64,000 nucleotides of DNA from JAEUJM01 sp044221555 (GTDB lineage: Bacteria; Actinomycetota; Acidimicrobiia; Acidimicrobiales; DATDAH01). The stretch is from contig JBGAOY010000013.1 in NCBI GenBank assembly GCA_044221555.1, forward strand, positions 85,702 to 149,701, written 5' to 3'. Numbering within the stretch: position 1 is the stretch's first letter; each line of letters opens with the position of its first letter. Under the pieces are notes generated by a model. That model was not told where the DNA came from, searched no databases, and saw nothing but the letters and a program-made list of their open reading frames with translations. The position numbers were made by a program, and so were the translations under genes. Shown piece by piece: positions 52,499-60,766 of this stretch.

Positions 52499-53188
52499 TC
52501 ACGACCGCAGGTCCTCGTCGATGGCGGTGCGCAGCTCGTCGGCGGTGGTGCCACCGCTCAGCACCCGCACGATGGTGCCGTCGGCGTCGACCAGGACCGT
52601 GGTGGGCATGGCCACCCCGCCGAACTGGGCCAGCAGCGACCCGTCGGGATCGCGCCCGATGTCGTAGGTGACGCCGGTCTCGTCGACCAGCTCCCGGCCC
52701 CGGGTCACGCTGTCCTGCATGTTCATCCCCAGGAAGGCCACCTCGTCGCCGAGGTCCTGGTGCACCTGCTCGAAGTCGGGCATCTCACGGACGCAGGGCA
52801 CGCACCACGAGGCGAAGAAGTTCACCACCAGCGGCGTGCCCGCGTAGTCGTCCACCGAGGCCTCGGTGCCGTCGAAGGTGGTGTAGGTGGCGGTGGGGGC
52901 GGCCCGCCCGACGGTGTCGGGGCCGCTGCCCAGCGCCGGGATGGAGGTGATCCCGGGCTCGAGGGTGGCCACGTCGTCGGCCGGGTCGTCCTTCTCGCCG
53001 ACGCCCAGCAGCAGGCCGGCGGCCAGGGCGGCGATGACCACCGCCAACAGGGTGGCGACCACCACGGTGGACAGGGGGAGTCCGGGGCGCGGCTGCGGCT
53101 CGTTGTCGTCCGGTGCCGGGTCGGGGTCGAGCGGGTCGGCCGCGCTCGCTGCGGGCACCGGTTCCGGCTCGACGGGCTCCGAGGGCAC
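52499..53188 (-). CDS. TlpA/ResA-type thioredoxin
   Basis: 229 residues. A 40-residue Pro/Asp-rich cytoplasmic start, one membrane helix (STVVVATLLAVVIAALAAGL) and an external thioredoxin domain with WCVPC (FFASWCVPCVREMPDF) and the cis-Pro VAMPTTVLVD. It would reduce apocytochrome c cysteines, receiving electrons from CcdA encoded next to it. Confidence 0.92.
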   Translation of the reverse strand: MPSEPVEPEPVPAASAADPLDPDPAPDDNEPQPRPGLPLSTVVVATLLAVVIAALAAGLLLGVGEKDDPADDVATLEPGITSIPALGSGPDTVGRAAPTATYTTFDGTEASVDDYAGTPLVVNFFASWCVPCVREMPDFEQVHQDLGDEVAFLGMNMQDSVTRGRELVDETGVTYDIGRDPDGSLLAQFGGVAMPTTVLVDADGTIVRVLSGGTTADELRTAIDEDLRS

Positions 53189-53354
53189 CGTTCAAGGTTA
53201 CGAGCGAACCCGGGCGGGCTGACAGTCGGCCCGGTCGCGTCGCCGATGCACCGGAGGGGCTCGACCACGGGCGGCCCGGGGGTCGCGATCCACGCAGGAG
53301 GGGGGACACCTGCGTCGATCCGTTGCCCCGGACCGCCCATCTGTGGTGACTGGT

Positions 53355-53392
53355 GCCGGCCGGGCCCCACCGTGCGGTGGGGCCCAGCCGGC
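53355..53392. terminator. Strong hairpin after whiB
   Basis: GGGCCCCACCG (53362-53372) pairs with CGGTGGGGCCC (53375-53385), and outer GCCGGC (53355-53360) with GCCGGC (53387-53392). It lies 26 bases after the whiB stop (minus strand). 53189-53354 before it is non-coding; a short promoter region for tlpA is all that is expected there. Confidence 0.7.
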
Positions 53393-53417
53393 GGGCCCGG
53401 CGGGGCGGAGCCTGGTC

Positions 53418-53777
53418 TCAGGCGACGCCGGCCTCGAGGAGCTCGTCGGGGATGGGGATCTCGACGAACCGGTCCTCGGGGCGGGGGCACTTGGGCGGCC
53501 GACCCCGGCGCCGCTTGTGGGCCAGGATCTTCCCGTTGGAGATGAGCTGGCCACCCCACACGCCCCACGGCTCGTGCCGTTCGAGGGCGCCGGCGAGGCA
53601 CGGGGCCATCACCGGGCACTCGGCGCAGATGGCCTTGGCCCGGGCGATGTCCTGCAGCTCCTCCGAGAAGAACAGGCCCGTCAGGGTGCCGGCCATGTCG
53701 GCGCAGCGCGCCTGGGCGCGCCAGTTCTTGCCCTGCAGGCTGTCTTCGAGGGTGGTGTCGGTGAGCGGGGCCAACAT
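53418..53777 (-). CDS. WhiB-family iron-sulfur regulator
   Basis: 119 residues. Four cysteines bind a 4Fe-4S cluster: C25 (ARCADM), C51, C54 and C60 (AICAECPVMAPCL). The GVWGG turn follows, then the basic AT-hook-like end KRRRGRPPK. WhiB proteins bind the primary sigma factor and sense redox or NO. The ATG at 53777 follows AAGGGGATAGC. The upstream region contains a G-quadruplex-capable tract. Confidence 0.95.
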   Translation of the reverse strand: MLAPLTDTTLEDSLQGKNWRAQARCADMAGTLTGLFFSEELQDIARAKAICAECPVMAPCLAGALERHEPWGVWGGQLISNGKILAHKRRRGRPPKCPRPEDRFVEIPIPDELLEAGVA

Positions 53778-53849
53778 CGCTATCCCCTTGCCTTTCTTCG
53801 CTGTCGTCGGATGGGTGCTGCGGTCGTGTGTCTGTCGGTGGGTGGTGGT

Positions 53850-53872
53850 GGGTGGGTGGGTCGGCGGGTGGG
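53850..53872 (+). promoter_or_regulatory. G-quadruplex motif upstream of whiB
   Basis: On the plus strand (template for whiB transcription), GGG runs at 53850, 53854, 53858, 53866 and 53870 are separated by one to five bases. This matches the consensus for an intramolecular G-quadruplex and lies about 75 bases before the whiB start, i.e. in its 5' leader or promoter. Confidence 0.5.
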
Positions 53873-53905
53873 TGAGGCGGGTGGAACGTGGCCCGAAATG
53901 CAGAA

Positions 53906-53933
53906 AGGCCGCCGGGAGGATTCCCGACGGCCT
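53906..53933 (-). terminator. Intrinsic terminator of the 66-aa gene
   Basis: Read on the minus strand: AGGCCG-T-CGGGA-ATCC-TCCCG-G-CGGCCT followed by TTCTGC and an AT-richer stretch. Stem of 6+5 bp with one mismatch, four-base loop. It lies 27 bases after the stop of the small gene at 53960. Confidence 0.65.
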
Positions 53934-53959
53934 GTGGAGTGTGACTTCGCTCTGTGGTG

Positions 53960-54160
53960 CTAGGGCGAAGGCTCCTTCAGCCGCCGGGTCTCGAGGTTCG
54001 CGTGGTCCGCGGACATCGTGATGACCGGCTTGATGGCGGTGGTCGGCACGACATAGCCGAACGACCACACGCGGGCGGCGGCCACCGACTGGCGCGACAG
54101 ACGGGACGCGCACCGACCGGTGGCCACGTGGCCGACCAGGTTGTGAGTGCGGGTGTCCAT
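53960..54160 (-). CDS. Small protein of unknown function (66 aa)
   Basis: Starts at the ATG 54160 (MDTRTHNLVGHVATGRCASR) and ends with a basic-acidic tail (NLETRRLKEPSP). The middle is mildly hydrophobic (VWSFGYVVPTTAIKPVITMS). It has its own terminator, which supports expression. No family recognised. An in-frame ATG exists at 54214. Confidence 0.45.
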   Translation of the reverse strand: MDTRTHNLVGHVATGRCASRLSRQSVAAARVWSFGYVVPTTAIKPVITMSADHANLETRRLKEPSP

Positions 54161-54315
54161 CAGTCCGTGTGCCTTCGTGTCGGTGCCTCGGCCCAGTGCC
54201 GAAGTCGGAGCCACTGCACCACGCGGCCCCGGGTCGCGTCAACCTATTTATCGATCGGCCACCACGCCGGCCGGGATCCGTCGGCCGCGACCGCCCCGCC
54301 TGGCAACATCGACGG

Positions 54316-55086
54316 GTGCCGAGCACCCCGCCCGCCGACGTGCCCCATCCGATGCTGCCAGTGCCCGACCAGGGCCGCGCCTACACGGCGTCTCGCCTCG
54401 TGCGCCTCGGTGACGTCAGCCCCGCCGGGCGCCTGCGCCTCGACGCGGTGGCTCGGTACCTGCAGGACATCGCCACCGACGACGCGGTCGACGCCGGCCT
54501 CGAGGGCGCCCTCGCCTGGGTGGTCCGGCGGACGGTCATCCATGTCGAGCAGTTCGCCCGCTTCCGCGAGCCGCTCGCTCTCACCACCTTCGCCAGTGGG
54601 TACGGCCGCAGTTGGGCCGAGCGGCGGACACAGCTGCGGGGCGAGCAGGGGGCGGTGCTCGACGCCGCCGCGCTGTGGGTGTCGGCCGATCCCACGTCCG
54701 GTCGCCCGGCGCCGCTGAACGAGGGCTTCGTGCGGGTCTACGGCGAGGCGGTGAACGGCCGTCGCATCCGGGCGCGCCTGTCGCACCCCGACCCGCCGCC
54801 GGGGCTCGACCGGGTGCCGTGGCCCACCCGCTTCTGCGACTTCGACGCGCTCGACCACGTGAACAACGCGGTGTACTGGGCGGTGGTGGAGGAGCACCTG
54901 GCCCGCCGCCGCGACCTGCGGGCGCCGCTCGTGGTGGAGGTGGAGCACCGCAACGCGGTCGAGCGCGACCACCGCGTCGACGTGGTGGCGCAGGCCGACC
55001 CGGACGGCGGGTTGTGGGTGTGGGTCGTCGACGACGACGTGGTCCACGCCAGTGCCCGGGTCCGGCCCGGCCCCGGCGTCGCCTGA
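54316..55086 (+). CDS. Acyl-ACP thioesterase-like double hotdog protein
   Basis: 256 residues with two hotdog domains: the first holds RLRLDAVARYLQDIATDDAV, the second PTRFCDFDALDHVNNAVYWA, which contains the conserved D-x-D-x-x-x-H-V-N-N catalytic segment of FatA/4HBT thioesterases. It releases fatty acids from ACP or CoA. GTG start at 54316. Confidence 0.85.
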   Translation: MPSTPPADVPHPMLPVPDQGRAYTASRLVRLGDVSPAGRLRLDAVARYLQDIATDDAVDAGLEGALAWVVRRTVIHVEQFARFREPLALTTFASGYGRSWAERRTQLRGEQGAVLDAAALWVSADPTSGRPAPLNEGFVRVYGEAVNGRRIRARLSHPDPPPGLDRVPWPTRFCDFDALDHVNNAVYWAVVEEHLARRRDLRAPLVVEVEHRNAVERDHRVDVVAQADPDGGLWVWVVDDDVVHASARVRPGPGVA

Positions 55087-55127
55087 GCGACCGCGCGTGC
55101 TCGGAGCGGCGAGAGCGGGGCGTTCGG

Positions 55128-56246
55128 TCAGCCGGCGCGGCGGTAGTACAGGAGACCGTCGACCCGTCGGCTGGTGACCTCGCCACCCACGCGCAGGTGC
55201 TCGAGGTGCGCGTAGGTCTCGCTCTCGGCCATCGGGCCCCACGAGCGCTCGCGGAACAACTCGTGGGACAGCGTCTCGACGGTGGCCTCACCCAGCCCCT
55301 CGCTGGCGTCGCGCAGCAGGTCGAGGCGCTCGCGGTGGTGCTCCTTGATGGCCGCGGCCCGACCGGCCAGGTCGGTGAAGGGGTGGCCGTGGGCGGGCAG
55401 CACCTGGGTGACCCCCTCGAGGGCGGCCACCTTGTCGAGCGAGGCGAAGAAGTCGGCCAGCGGGTCGTCGCCGCCGTCACGTCCGTGGCCGGCGATGTGG
55501 GGCGTGATGGTGGGCAGCACGTGGTCGCCGGCCAGCAGCACCCCCTCGGCCGGGTCGTACAGGCACAGGTGGTCGCTGGTGTGGCCCGGCGTGTGCAGGG
55601 CCACCCACTCGCGGCCGGCGAGGACGATGGTGTCGGCGTCGGCCAGTCGCACGCTGGGCCGGGGTGCCACCATCCAGCGGCGCCGCAGCGGCCCGAGCAG
55701 CTTCATCTTGATCTGGAACGACTTGGGGGGCGCCGGGTGCTTGCCGCCCCACGGGGTCTCGCGGCCGTTGAACTTGGGCAGCGGCGGCGGCCGCTCGTCC
55801 CGTTCCTCGGCGGCCTGGAGGTTGTCGCCGACGACGGCGGGATCCTCCTCGACGTCGTCGCCCTCGGCGGCCGCGTCGAACCAGGTGCGGAAGGTGGTCG
55901 AGCTGATCACGCGGGCGCCGCTCTCGACGCGCACCTTGCCGGCGCCGCCGAAGTGGTCGGGGTGCGAGTGGGTGACCACCACACCGTGCACGTGCTCGAT
56001 GCCCGTGCCCGCCTGGCGCAGGCGAGCGAGCAGGGCCTTCCAGTTCTGCGGCCCGGGCATGCCGGGGTCGACGATGGTGAACCCGTCGCCGTCCTCGAGG
56101 GCGTAGCAGTTCACGTGGCCCAGCCCGCTGAACTTGATGGGGAGCTGCATGCGCAACACGCCCGGGGCGACCTCGGTGACCTCGGTGCTGGCGTCCTCCT
56201 GCTCCTGCTTGCGGGGCTTGGTGCTCGGGGGCGGTGAGCTGGCCAC
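55128..56246 (-). CDS. MBL-fold metallo-hydrolase
   Basis: 372 residues. Metal-binding motif THSHPDH, further ligands in LHTPGHTSDHLC, LAGDHVLPTITPH and PAHGHPF; similar to beta-lactamase-like proteins with a C-terminal winged helix (ATVETLSHELFRE; HLEHLRVGGEV) of the LACTB2 type. A TetR-type palindrome lies 12 bases upstream of the ATG, so expression is likely induced by a small molecule, perhaps an acyl-CoA. Confidence 0.88.
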   Translation of the reverse strand: MASSPPPSTKPRKQEQEDASTEVTEVAPGVLRMQLPIKFSGLGHVNCYALEDGDGFTIVDPGMPGPQNWKALLARLRQAGTGIEHVHGVVVTHSHPDHFGGAGKVRVESGARVISSTTFRTWFDAAAEGDDVEEDPAVVGDNLQAAEERDERPPPLPKFNGRETPWGGKHPAPPKSFQIKMKLLGPLRRRWMVAPRPSVRLADADTIVLAGREWVALHTPGHTSDHLCLYDPAEGVLLAGDHVLPTITPHIAGHGRDGGDDPLADFFASLDKVAALEGVTQVLPAHGHPFTDLAGRAAAIKEHHRERLDLLRDASEGLGEATVETLSHELFRERSWGPMAESETYAHLEHLRVGGEVTSRRVDGLLYYRRAG

Positions 56247-56257
56247 GTGTCCAGGTT

Positions 56258-56277
56258 ACTTGACCGCTCGGTCAAGT
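56258..56277. promoter_or_regulatory. TetR-type operator
   Basis: Perfect inverted repeat ACTTGACCG-CT-CGGTCAAGT, 12 bases before the metallo-hydrolase start (minus strand). The form TTGACCG-nn-CGGTCAA is typical of TetR-family operators in actinobacterial lipid genes. No tetR gene is in the vicinity. Confidence 0.75.
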
Positions 56278-56383
56278 TGACCGGCCCGCGACCGTCGGAC
56301 GGGACAGCGGCCGACCGTCCGAAGAATCACCGGCGCTCGACCGAGCACGGGGCGCGAGGCCCCCGTAGCCTCTCGGCGAGCCA

Positions 56384-57529
56384 ATGTCCCGCATCGACCT
56401 CGCCTCCGTGGCCCTTCGATGGCTGTGTGGCTGCTGGCTGCTGTGGCACGTGGGCCTGGTCGGGCGGCGCGCGGTCGCCGGGGGCAGTCGAGAAGACGAC
56501 GCCGCGGGCGGCCTCGGCGTGGCGGGCGGGGCCCGCCCACCGTGTTCGATCATCATCCCGGCGCGGGACGAGGCGGGCACCCTGCCCGTTCTGCTGGCGT
56601 CGCTGGCGGCCGAGCGCCGGCCGGATGACGAAGTGATCGTGATCGACGACGACTCGGGCGACGCCACGGCCGCCGTGGCGCGCGCGGGTGGGGCATCGGT
56701 GGTGGCCGCGCCGCCGCTCGGCGACGGGTGGACCGGCAAGAACTCGGCCTGCTGGGCCGGTGCCGAGCTCGCCGGGCACGACGTGCTGGTGTTCCTCGAC
56801 GCCGACACCCGCCTGGCTCCCGGCGGCCTCGACGCCCTGCTCGGGGAGCACGCGGCGCGTGGTGGCCTGCTGTCCGTGCAGCCGTACCACGAGGTGCGGC
56901 GGGCCTACGAGCGCCTCAGCGCCTTCTTCAACGTGGTGGCGATGATGGGCATCGATGCGTTCACGCCGCTCGGCACCCGCCGGGTGCCCTCGGGGGCGTT
57001 CGGTCCCGTGCTGGTGACGTCGAGGGCCGACTACGTGAGTGCGGGCGGCCACCGCGCCGTTGCCGGCGAGATCCTCGACGACGTGGCCCTGGCCCGTCGC
57101 TACACCGAATCCGGCGTGCGGGTGACCTGTCTCGGCGGCCGGGGCACCGTGGGCTTCCGCATGTACCCCGATGGCGTGGGGCACCTCGTCGAGGGCTGGA
57201 CGAAGAACTTCGCCGGCGGCGCCGCGGGCACCCGCAAGGTCACCCTGGTGCTGGTGGCGGCGTGGATCTCGCTCGGCATCGAGGCGGCGTGGTCGGCCGG
57301 CGAGGTGCTGGTGGGGGCCGACCTCGCGGTGGTGCCCGCGCTGGCGCTCTACGTCGCGGTGGTGGCCCAACTGGGGTGGATGCTGCGCCGCATCGGCTCG
57401 TTCGGGCTGCGCACCGCCCTGCTGTACCCGATCCCGCTGGCGTTCTTCCTGTTGGTGTTCGCCCGTTCGCTGGTCGACGTGCACCTGCGCCACCACGTCA
57501 CCTGGAAGGGCCGCCAACTCACCACCTGA
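56384..57529 (+). CDS. Family 2 glycosyltransferase, membrane bound
   Basis: 381 residues. N-terminal helix, GT-A domain with CSIIIPARDEAGTLPVLLAS, DDDSGDATA, VLVFLDADTRL and GEILDDVALARR, and three helices at the C-terminus. It is similar to the hopanoid-associated HpnB and carotenoid CrtQ-type glycosyltransferases, which add sugars to isoprenoid lipids. No hopanoid or carotenoid gene lies next to it. Confidence 0.85.
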   Translation: MSRIDLASVALRWLCGCWLLWHVGLVGRRAVAGGSREDDAAGGLGVAGGARPPCSIIIPARDEAGTLPVLLASLAAERRPDDEVIVIDDDSGDATAAVARAGGASVVAAPPLGDGWTGKNSACWAGAELAGHDVLVFLDADTRLAPGGLDALLGEHAARGGLLSVQPYHEVRRAYERLSAFFNVVAMMGIDAFTPLGTRRVPSGAFGPVLVTSRADYVSAGGHRAVAGEILDDVALARRYTESGVRVTCLGGRGTVGFRMYPDGVGHLVEGWTKNFAGGAAGTRKVTLVLVAAWISLGIEAAWSAGEVLVGADLAVVPALALYVAVVAQLGWMLRRIGSFGLRTALLYPIPLAFFLLVFARSLVDVHLRHHVTWKGRQLTT

Positions 57530-57589
57530 CAGCCCCCCGGCCGTTCTGGTGGCTGCGGTGCCACCGCTCCGTCGCCGGAGGGGGCGGGG

Positions 57590-58501
57590 TCAGGTGGGGG
57601 CGTCGCCGCGGAGGGTGACCCGCTGGATCACCCGGTGGGCGTCGCCGTAGTCGCCCACCACCGAGTGCTGGGTGACCCGGTTGTCCCAGAAGCCGATGTC
57701 GCCGGCGGCCCAGTGGCGACGCACCGTGTACTCCGGCCGCACCGAGTGGGCGTACAGGTACGCCAGCAGGGCGTCGCTCTCGGCCGGCTCGAGCTCGTTG
57801 ATGTGCGACGTGAACCCCGGGTTGACGAACAGCGACTTGCGGCCGGTCTCGGGGTGGGTGCGGACCACGGGGTGGGTGACGGGCTCGAGCCGGGTGAAGG
57901 TCTCACCCTCCCACGAGCCCTCCCCCACGTGGTCGAGCACCCCCTGGAAGGCGGCGCGGCCGTCGTGGGTGGCGGTGAGGGTCTCCAGGAAGCCGGCCAG
58001 CGAGCTGCTGAGACCGTCGAAGGCGGCCTGCTGGTCGGAGAACAGGGTGTCGCCGCCGGCGGGCGGCACGACCACGGCCCGCAGGATGGAGCCGAGCGGG
58101 GGCCGGGCCACGAAGGTGACGTCGGTGTGCCAGTCGAGGCCGCGCCGCCGGGTGCTGACGTCGCCGTAGTTGGCGTAGAGCTCGCGTGGCGCCGAGTAGT
58201 CGATCTCGAACACCTCCGGGTGGCCCTTCAGGCCGGGGATGACCGGGTGGCCCTCGGTGGGCGTGCCGAACTGACCGGCGAAGGCCAGGTGCTCCTCGGG
58301 GGTGAGGTGCTGGCCGGGGAAGAACACCACCTTGCGGTCCAGCCACACCGAGCGGATGGCGGCGACGGTGTCGTCGTCGAGCTGGCGGCGCAGGTCGATG
58401 CCGGTGATCTCGGCGCCGATCGTGCCCGACAGCGGGGCGACCGCGAACGGCAGGGTCTCGCGGCGATCGTCGGTGCGGTGAGGAAGGAGGGTGGCGGTCA
58501 C
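57590..58501 (-). CDS. TauD/TfdA-family 2-oxoglutarate dioxygenase
   Basis: 303 residues. Iron ligands: H and D in LDWHTDVTF and the distal His in TQHSVVGDYGD; the 2-oxoglutarate Arg is in HRVIQRVTLRG. Start of the fold: FAVAPLSGTIGAEITGIDL. Family members act on taurine, alkyl sulfates or 2,4-D. The GTG at 58501 is chosen as the upstream in-frame sequence covers the operator. The promoter holds a palindrome at 58528-58549. Confidence 0.9.
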   Translation of the reverse strand: MTATLLPHRTDDRRETLPFAVAPLSGTIGAEITGIDLRRQLDDDTVAAIRSVWLDRKVVFFPGQHLTPEEHLAFAGQFGTPTEGHPVIPGLKGHPEVFEIDYSAPRELYANYGDVSTRRRGLDWHTDVTFVARPPLGSILRAVVVPPAGGDTLFSDQQAAFDGLSSSLAGFLETLTATHDGRAAFQGVLDHVGEGSWEGETFTRLEPVTHPVVRTHPETGRKSLFVNPGFTSHINELEPAESDALLAYLYAHSVRPEYTVRRHWAAGDIGFWDNRVTQHSVVGDYGDAHRVIQRVTLRGDAPT

Positions 58502-58527
58502 GACCGGGCCTTTCCTATAAACATGAT

Positions 58528-58549
58528 TGCTTGAGTCAGGATTCAAGCA
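58528..58549. promoter_or_regulatory. Inverted repeat in the TauD-like promoter
   Basis: TGCTTGA (58528-58534) and TCAAGCA (58543-58549), eight bases apart, in an AT-rich stretch (CCTATAAACATGATT) 27 bases before the GTG. Probably an operator overlapping the promoter. Confidence 0.55.
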
Positions 58550-58595
58550 GGCCCACGGGCGCACCGCAACCTCGCGGTCGCGGAGCCAGGCGGCG

Positions 58596-59153
58596 TCAGG
58601 CCGGGGGAGGGGCGGCGGGAGGCGTGACGAAGACGTGCTGGCGGTAGTAGGCCAGCTCGGCCACGCTCTCCTTGATGTCGTCGAGGGCCCGGTGCACCCC
58701 GGCCTTGCCCGGCGCCGCGCCCATCACCTCGGGGTACCAGCGCCGGGCCAGCTCCTTGATGGTGGAGACATCGACCGACCGGTAGTGCAGGTACTCCTCG
58801 ATCTCGGGCAGGTACGCGGCGAGGAAGCGCCGGTCGGTGCCGATCGAGTTGCCGCACAGCGGCACGGTGCGGGCCTGGGGGAGGTGCTCCTTCAGGAACG
58901 CCAGGGTCTGGGCGCCGGCGTCCTCGAGCGTGACGGTCGACGCCTCGATGGCCGCCAGCAGGCCGGAGCTGGTGTGCATCTTCACCACCACGGGCTCCAT
59001 CTCGGCCAGTGCCTCGGCGGGCTGGTGGACCACCAGGTCGGGGCCCTCGGCCACGATGTTCAGCTCGTCGTCGGTGATCAGCGTGGCGATCTCGACGATG
59101 ACGTCACGGGTCGGGTCGAGCCCGGTCATCTCGAGGTCCATCCATGCGAGCAT
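58596..59153 (-). CDS. orn: Oligoribonuclease
   Basis: 185-residue DEDDh 3'-5' exonuclease degrading dinucleotides including pGpG. Motifs: WMDLEMTGLDP, VEIATLITDDELNIV, LCGNSIGTDRRFL and the helix HRALDDIKESVAELAYYR. Length is normal; a short Pro/Ala tail ends it. Confidence 0.95.
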   Translation of the reverse strand: MLAWMDLEMTGLDPTRDVIVEIATLITDDELNIVAEGPDLVVHQPAEALAEMEPVVVKMHTSSGLLAAIEASTVTLEDAGAQTLAFLKEHLPQARTVPLCGNSIGTDRRFLAAYLPEIEEYLHYRSVDVSTIKELARRWYPEVMGAAPGKAGVHRALDDIKESVAELAYYRQHVFVTPPAAPPPA

Positions 59154-59187
59154 CAGCTGACTGTACGGGAGTCGGCTCCCTCAGCGG

Positions 59188-59739
59188 TCAGCCGTTGGGC
59201 AACAGGAGCCGAGCGGGAACGACTGTAACGGGGAAGGGCCAGTCGAAGGAGCCATCGTCGTCGCCCTCGATGGTGCGGATGGCCTCGTCTTCACCGTCCC
59301 ACCGTCGCTCGGTGAGGCTGGGCACGAGCGGATCGAACGCCCAGTGGGCGGGGACCCCGGCCTCCTGATACGCCATCATCTTGGTTCCGAGGTCGTAGAG
59401 GCGGGTGGTGGGCGACAGGACCTCGACCACCAGGAGGGGCGGGCCTTCGAGGCGCTTGGTCTCGCCCGGCGCTGGACGTGTCACCAACACGTCAGGCTCG
59501 ACCATGGTGTCGGGCCCGAGGACCACGTCGAACGGCGCGACCAGTACCTCTCGATCCGGCGGGCACGCCTGCCGCAGCAGGTACATGAGGTTCACGACGA
59601 TGCGTTGGTGGGACCAGATCGGTGCCGGCGTCACGTGCAGGCTCCCCTCGATCAACTCGTAGCGGTTGCCGTCCGAGGGGAAGTCGGCGAGGTCGTCGAT
59701 GGTGAAGCCGCTGCGCTGGTCCGGGAGCACCGAGGTCAC
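59188..59739 (-). CDS. Uma2 family (PD-(D/E)XK) endonuclease
   Basis: 183 residues. Characteristic pieces: SDGNRYELIEGSLHVTPAP, VEPDVLVTRP, LLVVEVLSPTTRLYDLGTKM and YQEAGVPAHWAFDP. The Uma2 group is spread widely in cyanobacteria and actinobacteria and has no established role; a nuclease function is predicted from structure. GTG start at 59739. Confidence 0.88.
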   Translation of the reverse strand: MTSVLPDQRSGFTIDDLADFPSDGNRYELIEGSLHVTPAPIWSHQRIVVNLMYLLRQACPPDREVLVAPFDVVLGPDTMVEPDVLVTRPAPGETKRLEGPPLLVVEVLSPTTRLYDLGTKMMAYQEAGVPAHWAFDPLVPSLTERRWDGEDEAIRTIEGDDDGSFDWPFPVTVVPARLLLPNG

Positions 59740-59799
59740 GATGGCACGGTAACCGCCTGCACTGACAGCCTCAACGGGTGCCGGACGTACGATCGGGCC

Positions 59800-60234
59800 G
59801 TGCTCGACGTCCCGATCGTCCGCCTCGACCCCGAGCTGGCGGTTCCCGCCTACGCCCGTCCCGGCGACGCCGGCGTCGACCTCCTGGCCCGCGAACGGGT
59901 GGTGCTGCAACCCCGCAACGGCCGGGCCCAGGTGCCCACCGGTGTGGCGGTGGCCATCCCCGAGGGCTACGCCGGGTTCATCCAACCCCGCAGCGGCCTG
60001 GCCCTGAAGCACGGGGTCACCTGCCTCAACACCCCCGGTCTCATCGACTCGGGCTACCGCGGCGAGCTCATCGTGCTGCTGGTCAACACCGACTCCATCT
60101 CGCACTACACCGTCGAGCGGGGCGACCGCATCGCCCAACTGGTGATCCAGAAGGTGGAGCACGCGATGTTCCGTGAGGTGGCGGCGCTCGACGAGACCCA
60201 CCGCGGCGAGGGCGGCTGGGGCCACACCGGCTGA
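59800..60234 (+). CDS. dut: dUTP diphosphatase (trimeric dUTPase)
   Basis: 144 residues. All five dUTPase motifs: PGDAGVDL, PRSGLAL, GLIDSGYRGELIVLLVN, ERGDRIAQLVI and the C-terminal P-loop-like RGEGGWGHTG. It removes dUTP and supplies dUMP. GTG start at 59800. Confidence 0.96.
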   Translation: MLDVPIVRLDPELAVPAYARPGDAGVDLLARERVVLQPRNGRAQVPTGVAVAIPEGYAGFIQPRSGLALKHGVTCLNTPGLIDSGYRGELIVLLVNTDSISHYTVERGDRIAQLVIQKVEHAMFREVAALDETHRGEGGWGHTG

Positions 60235-60287
60235 CCGGATCAGCCCCGACGGTCGAAGCGGAGGCGCCCGGCGAGCGAGGGACGAGC

Positions 60288-60341
60288 GGGCCTGACGATG
60301 CGATCGGGCCTGACGATGCGATCGGGCCTGACGATGCGATG
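60288..60341 (+). repeat. 18-bp tandem repeat, three copies
   Basis: GGGCCTGACGATGCGATC at 60288-60305 and 60306-60323, and a third copy at 60324-60341 with a last-base change. It fills most of the spacer between the convergent dut and anti-sigma-like genes. Confidence 0.9.
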
Positions 60342-60361
60342 AGGCGTCAGCCGAAGCGGGT

Positions 60362-60742
60362 TCAGACGCGCCGCTTCTTGCGGAACCGCACGGCGCGCTT
60401 GGCGGGGTCGGCTACGGCCACGTCGACGAGGTCGGCCACCATGCGCTGGAAGCGGTCGATGGCCTCGTTGCTCGGGGCCGGGACCCGGCGGCCCAGGTCG
60501 GCGGTGAGCTCCACCTCGATGGCGTCGCCGAGCAGCCGGTAGACCACCTCCACCTCGCCGTCGTGGCCGGAGCCGTCGAGCAGCAGGATGAGGCCCTCGT
60601 CCACCGCCAGGCGCAGGTCCTCCACCTCGGTGTGCGCGAACCCCAGGCGCAGCGCCAGGCCGGCGACGGTGACGCGGGCCAGGCGCCCGTACTCGGGTTG
60701 GGCCGGGATCTCCAGCCGGATCTCGTCGCTCGTCGTCGTCAC
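60362..60742 (-). CDS. RsbW-like ATPase-fold protein (anti-sigma type), degenerate N-box
   Basis: 126 residues. IPAQPEYGRLARVTVAGLAL and EVEDLRLAVDEGLILLLDGS correspond to the GHKL kinase fold of RsbW/SpoIIAB anti-sigma factors, but the N-box normally written xExxxN lacks the Asn (here DEGLILLL). ATP-Mg binding may be lost. C-terminal tail is very basic (RFRKKRR). Partner sigma or anti-anti-sigma factors are not adjacent. Confidence 0.6.
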   Translation of the reverse strand: MTTTSDEIRLEIPAQPEYGRLARVTVAGLALRLGFAHTEVEDLRLAVDEGLILLLDGSGHDGEVEVVYRLLGDAIEVELTADLGRRVPAPSNEAIDRFQRMVADLVDVAVADPAKRAVRFRKKRRV

Positions 60743-60766
60743 GCTGGTGTCAGCTTCGCACCCGGC

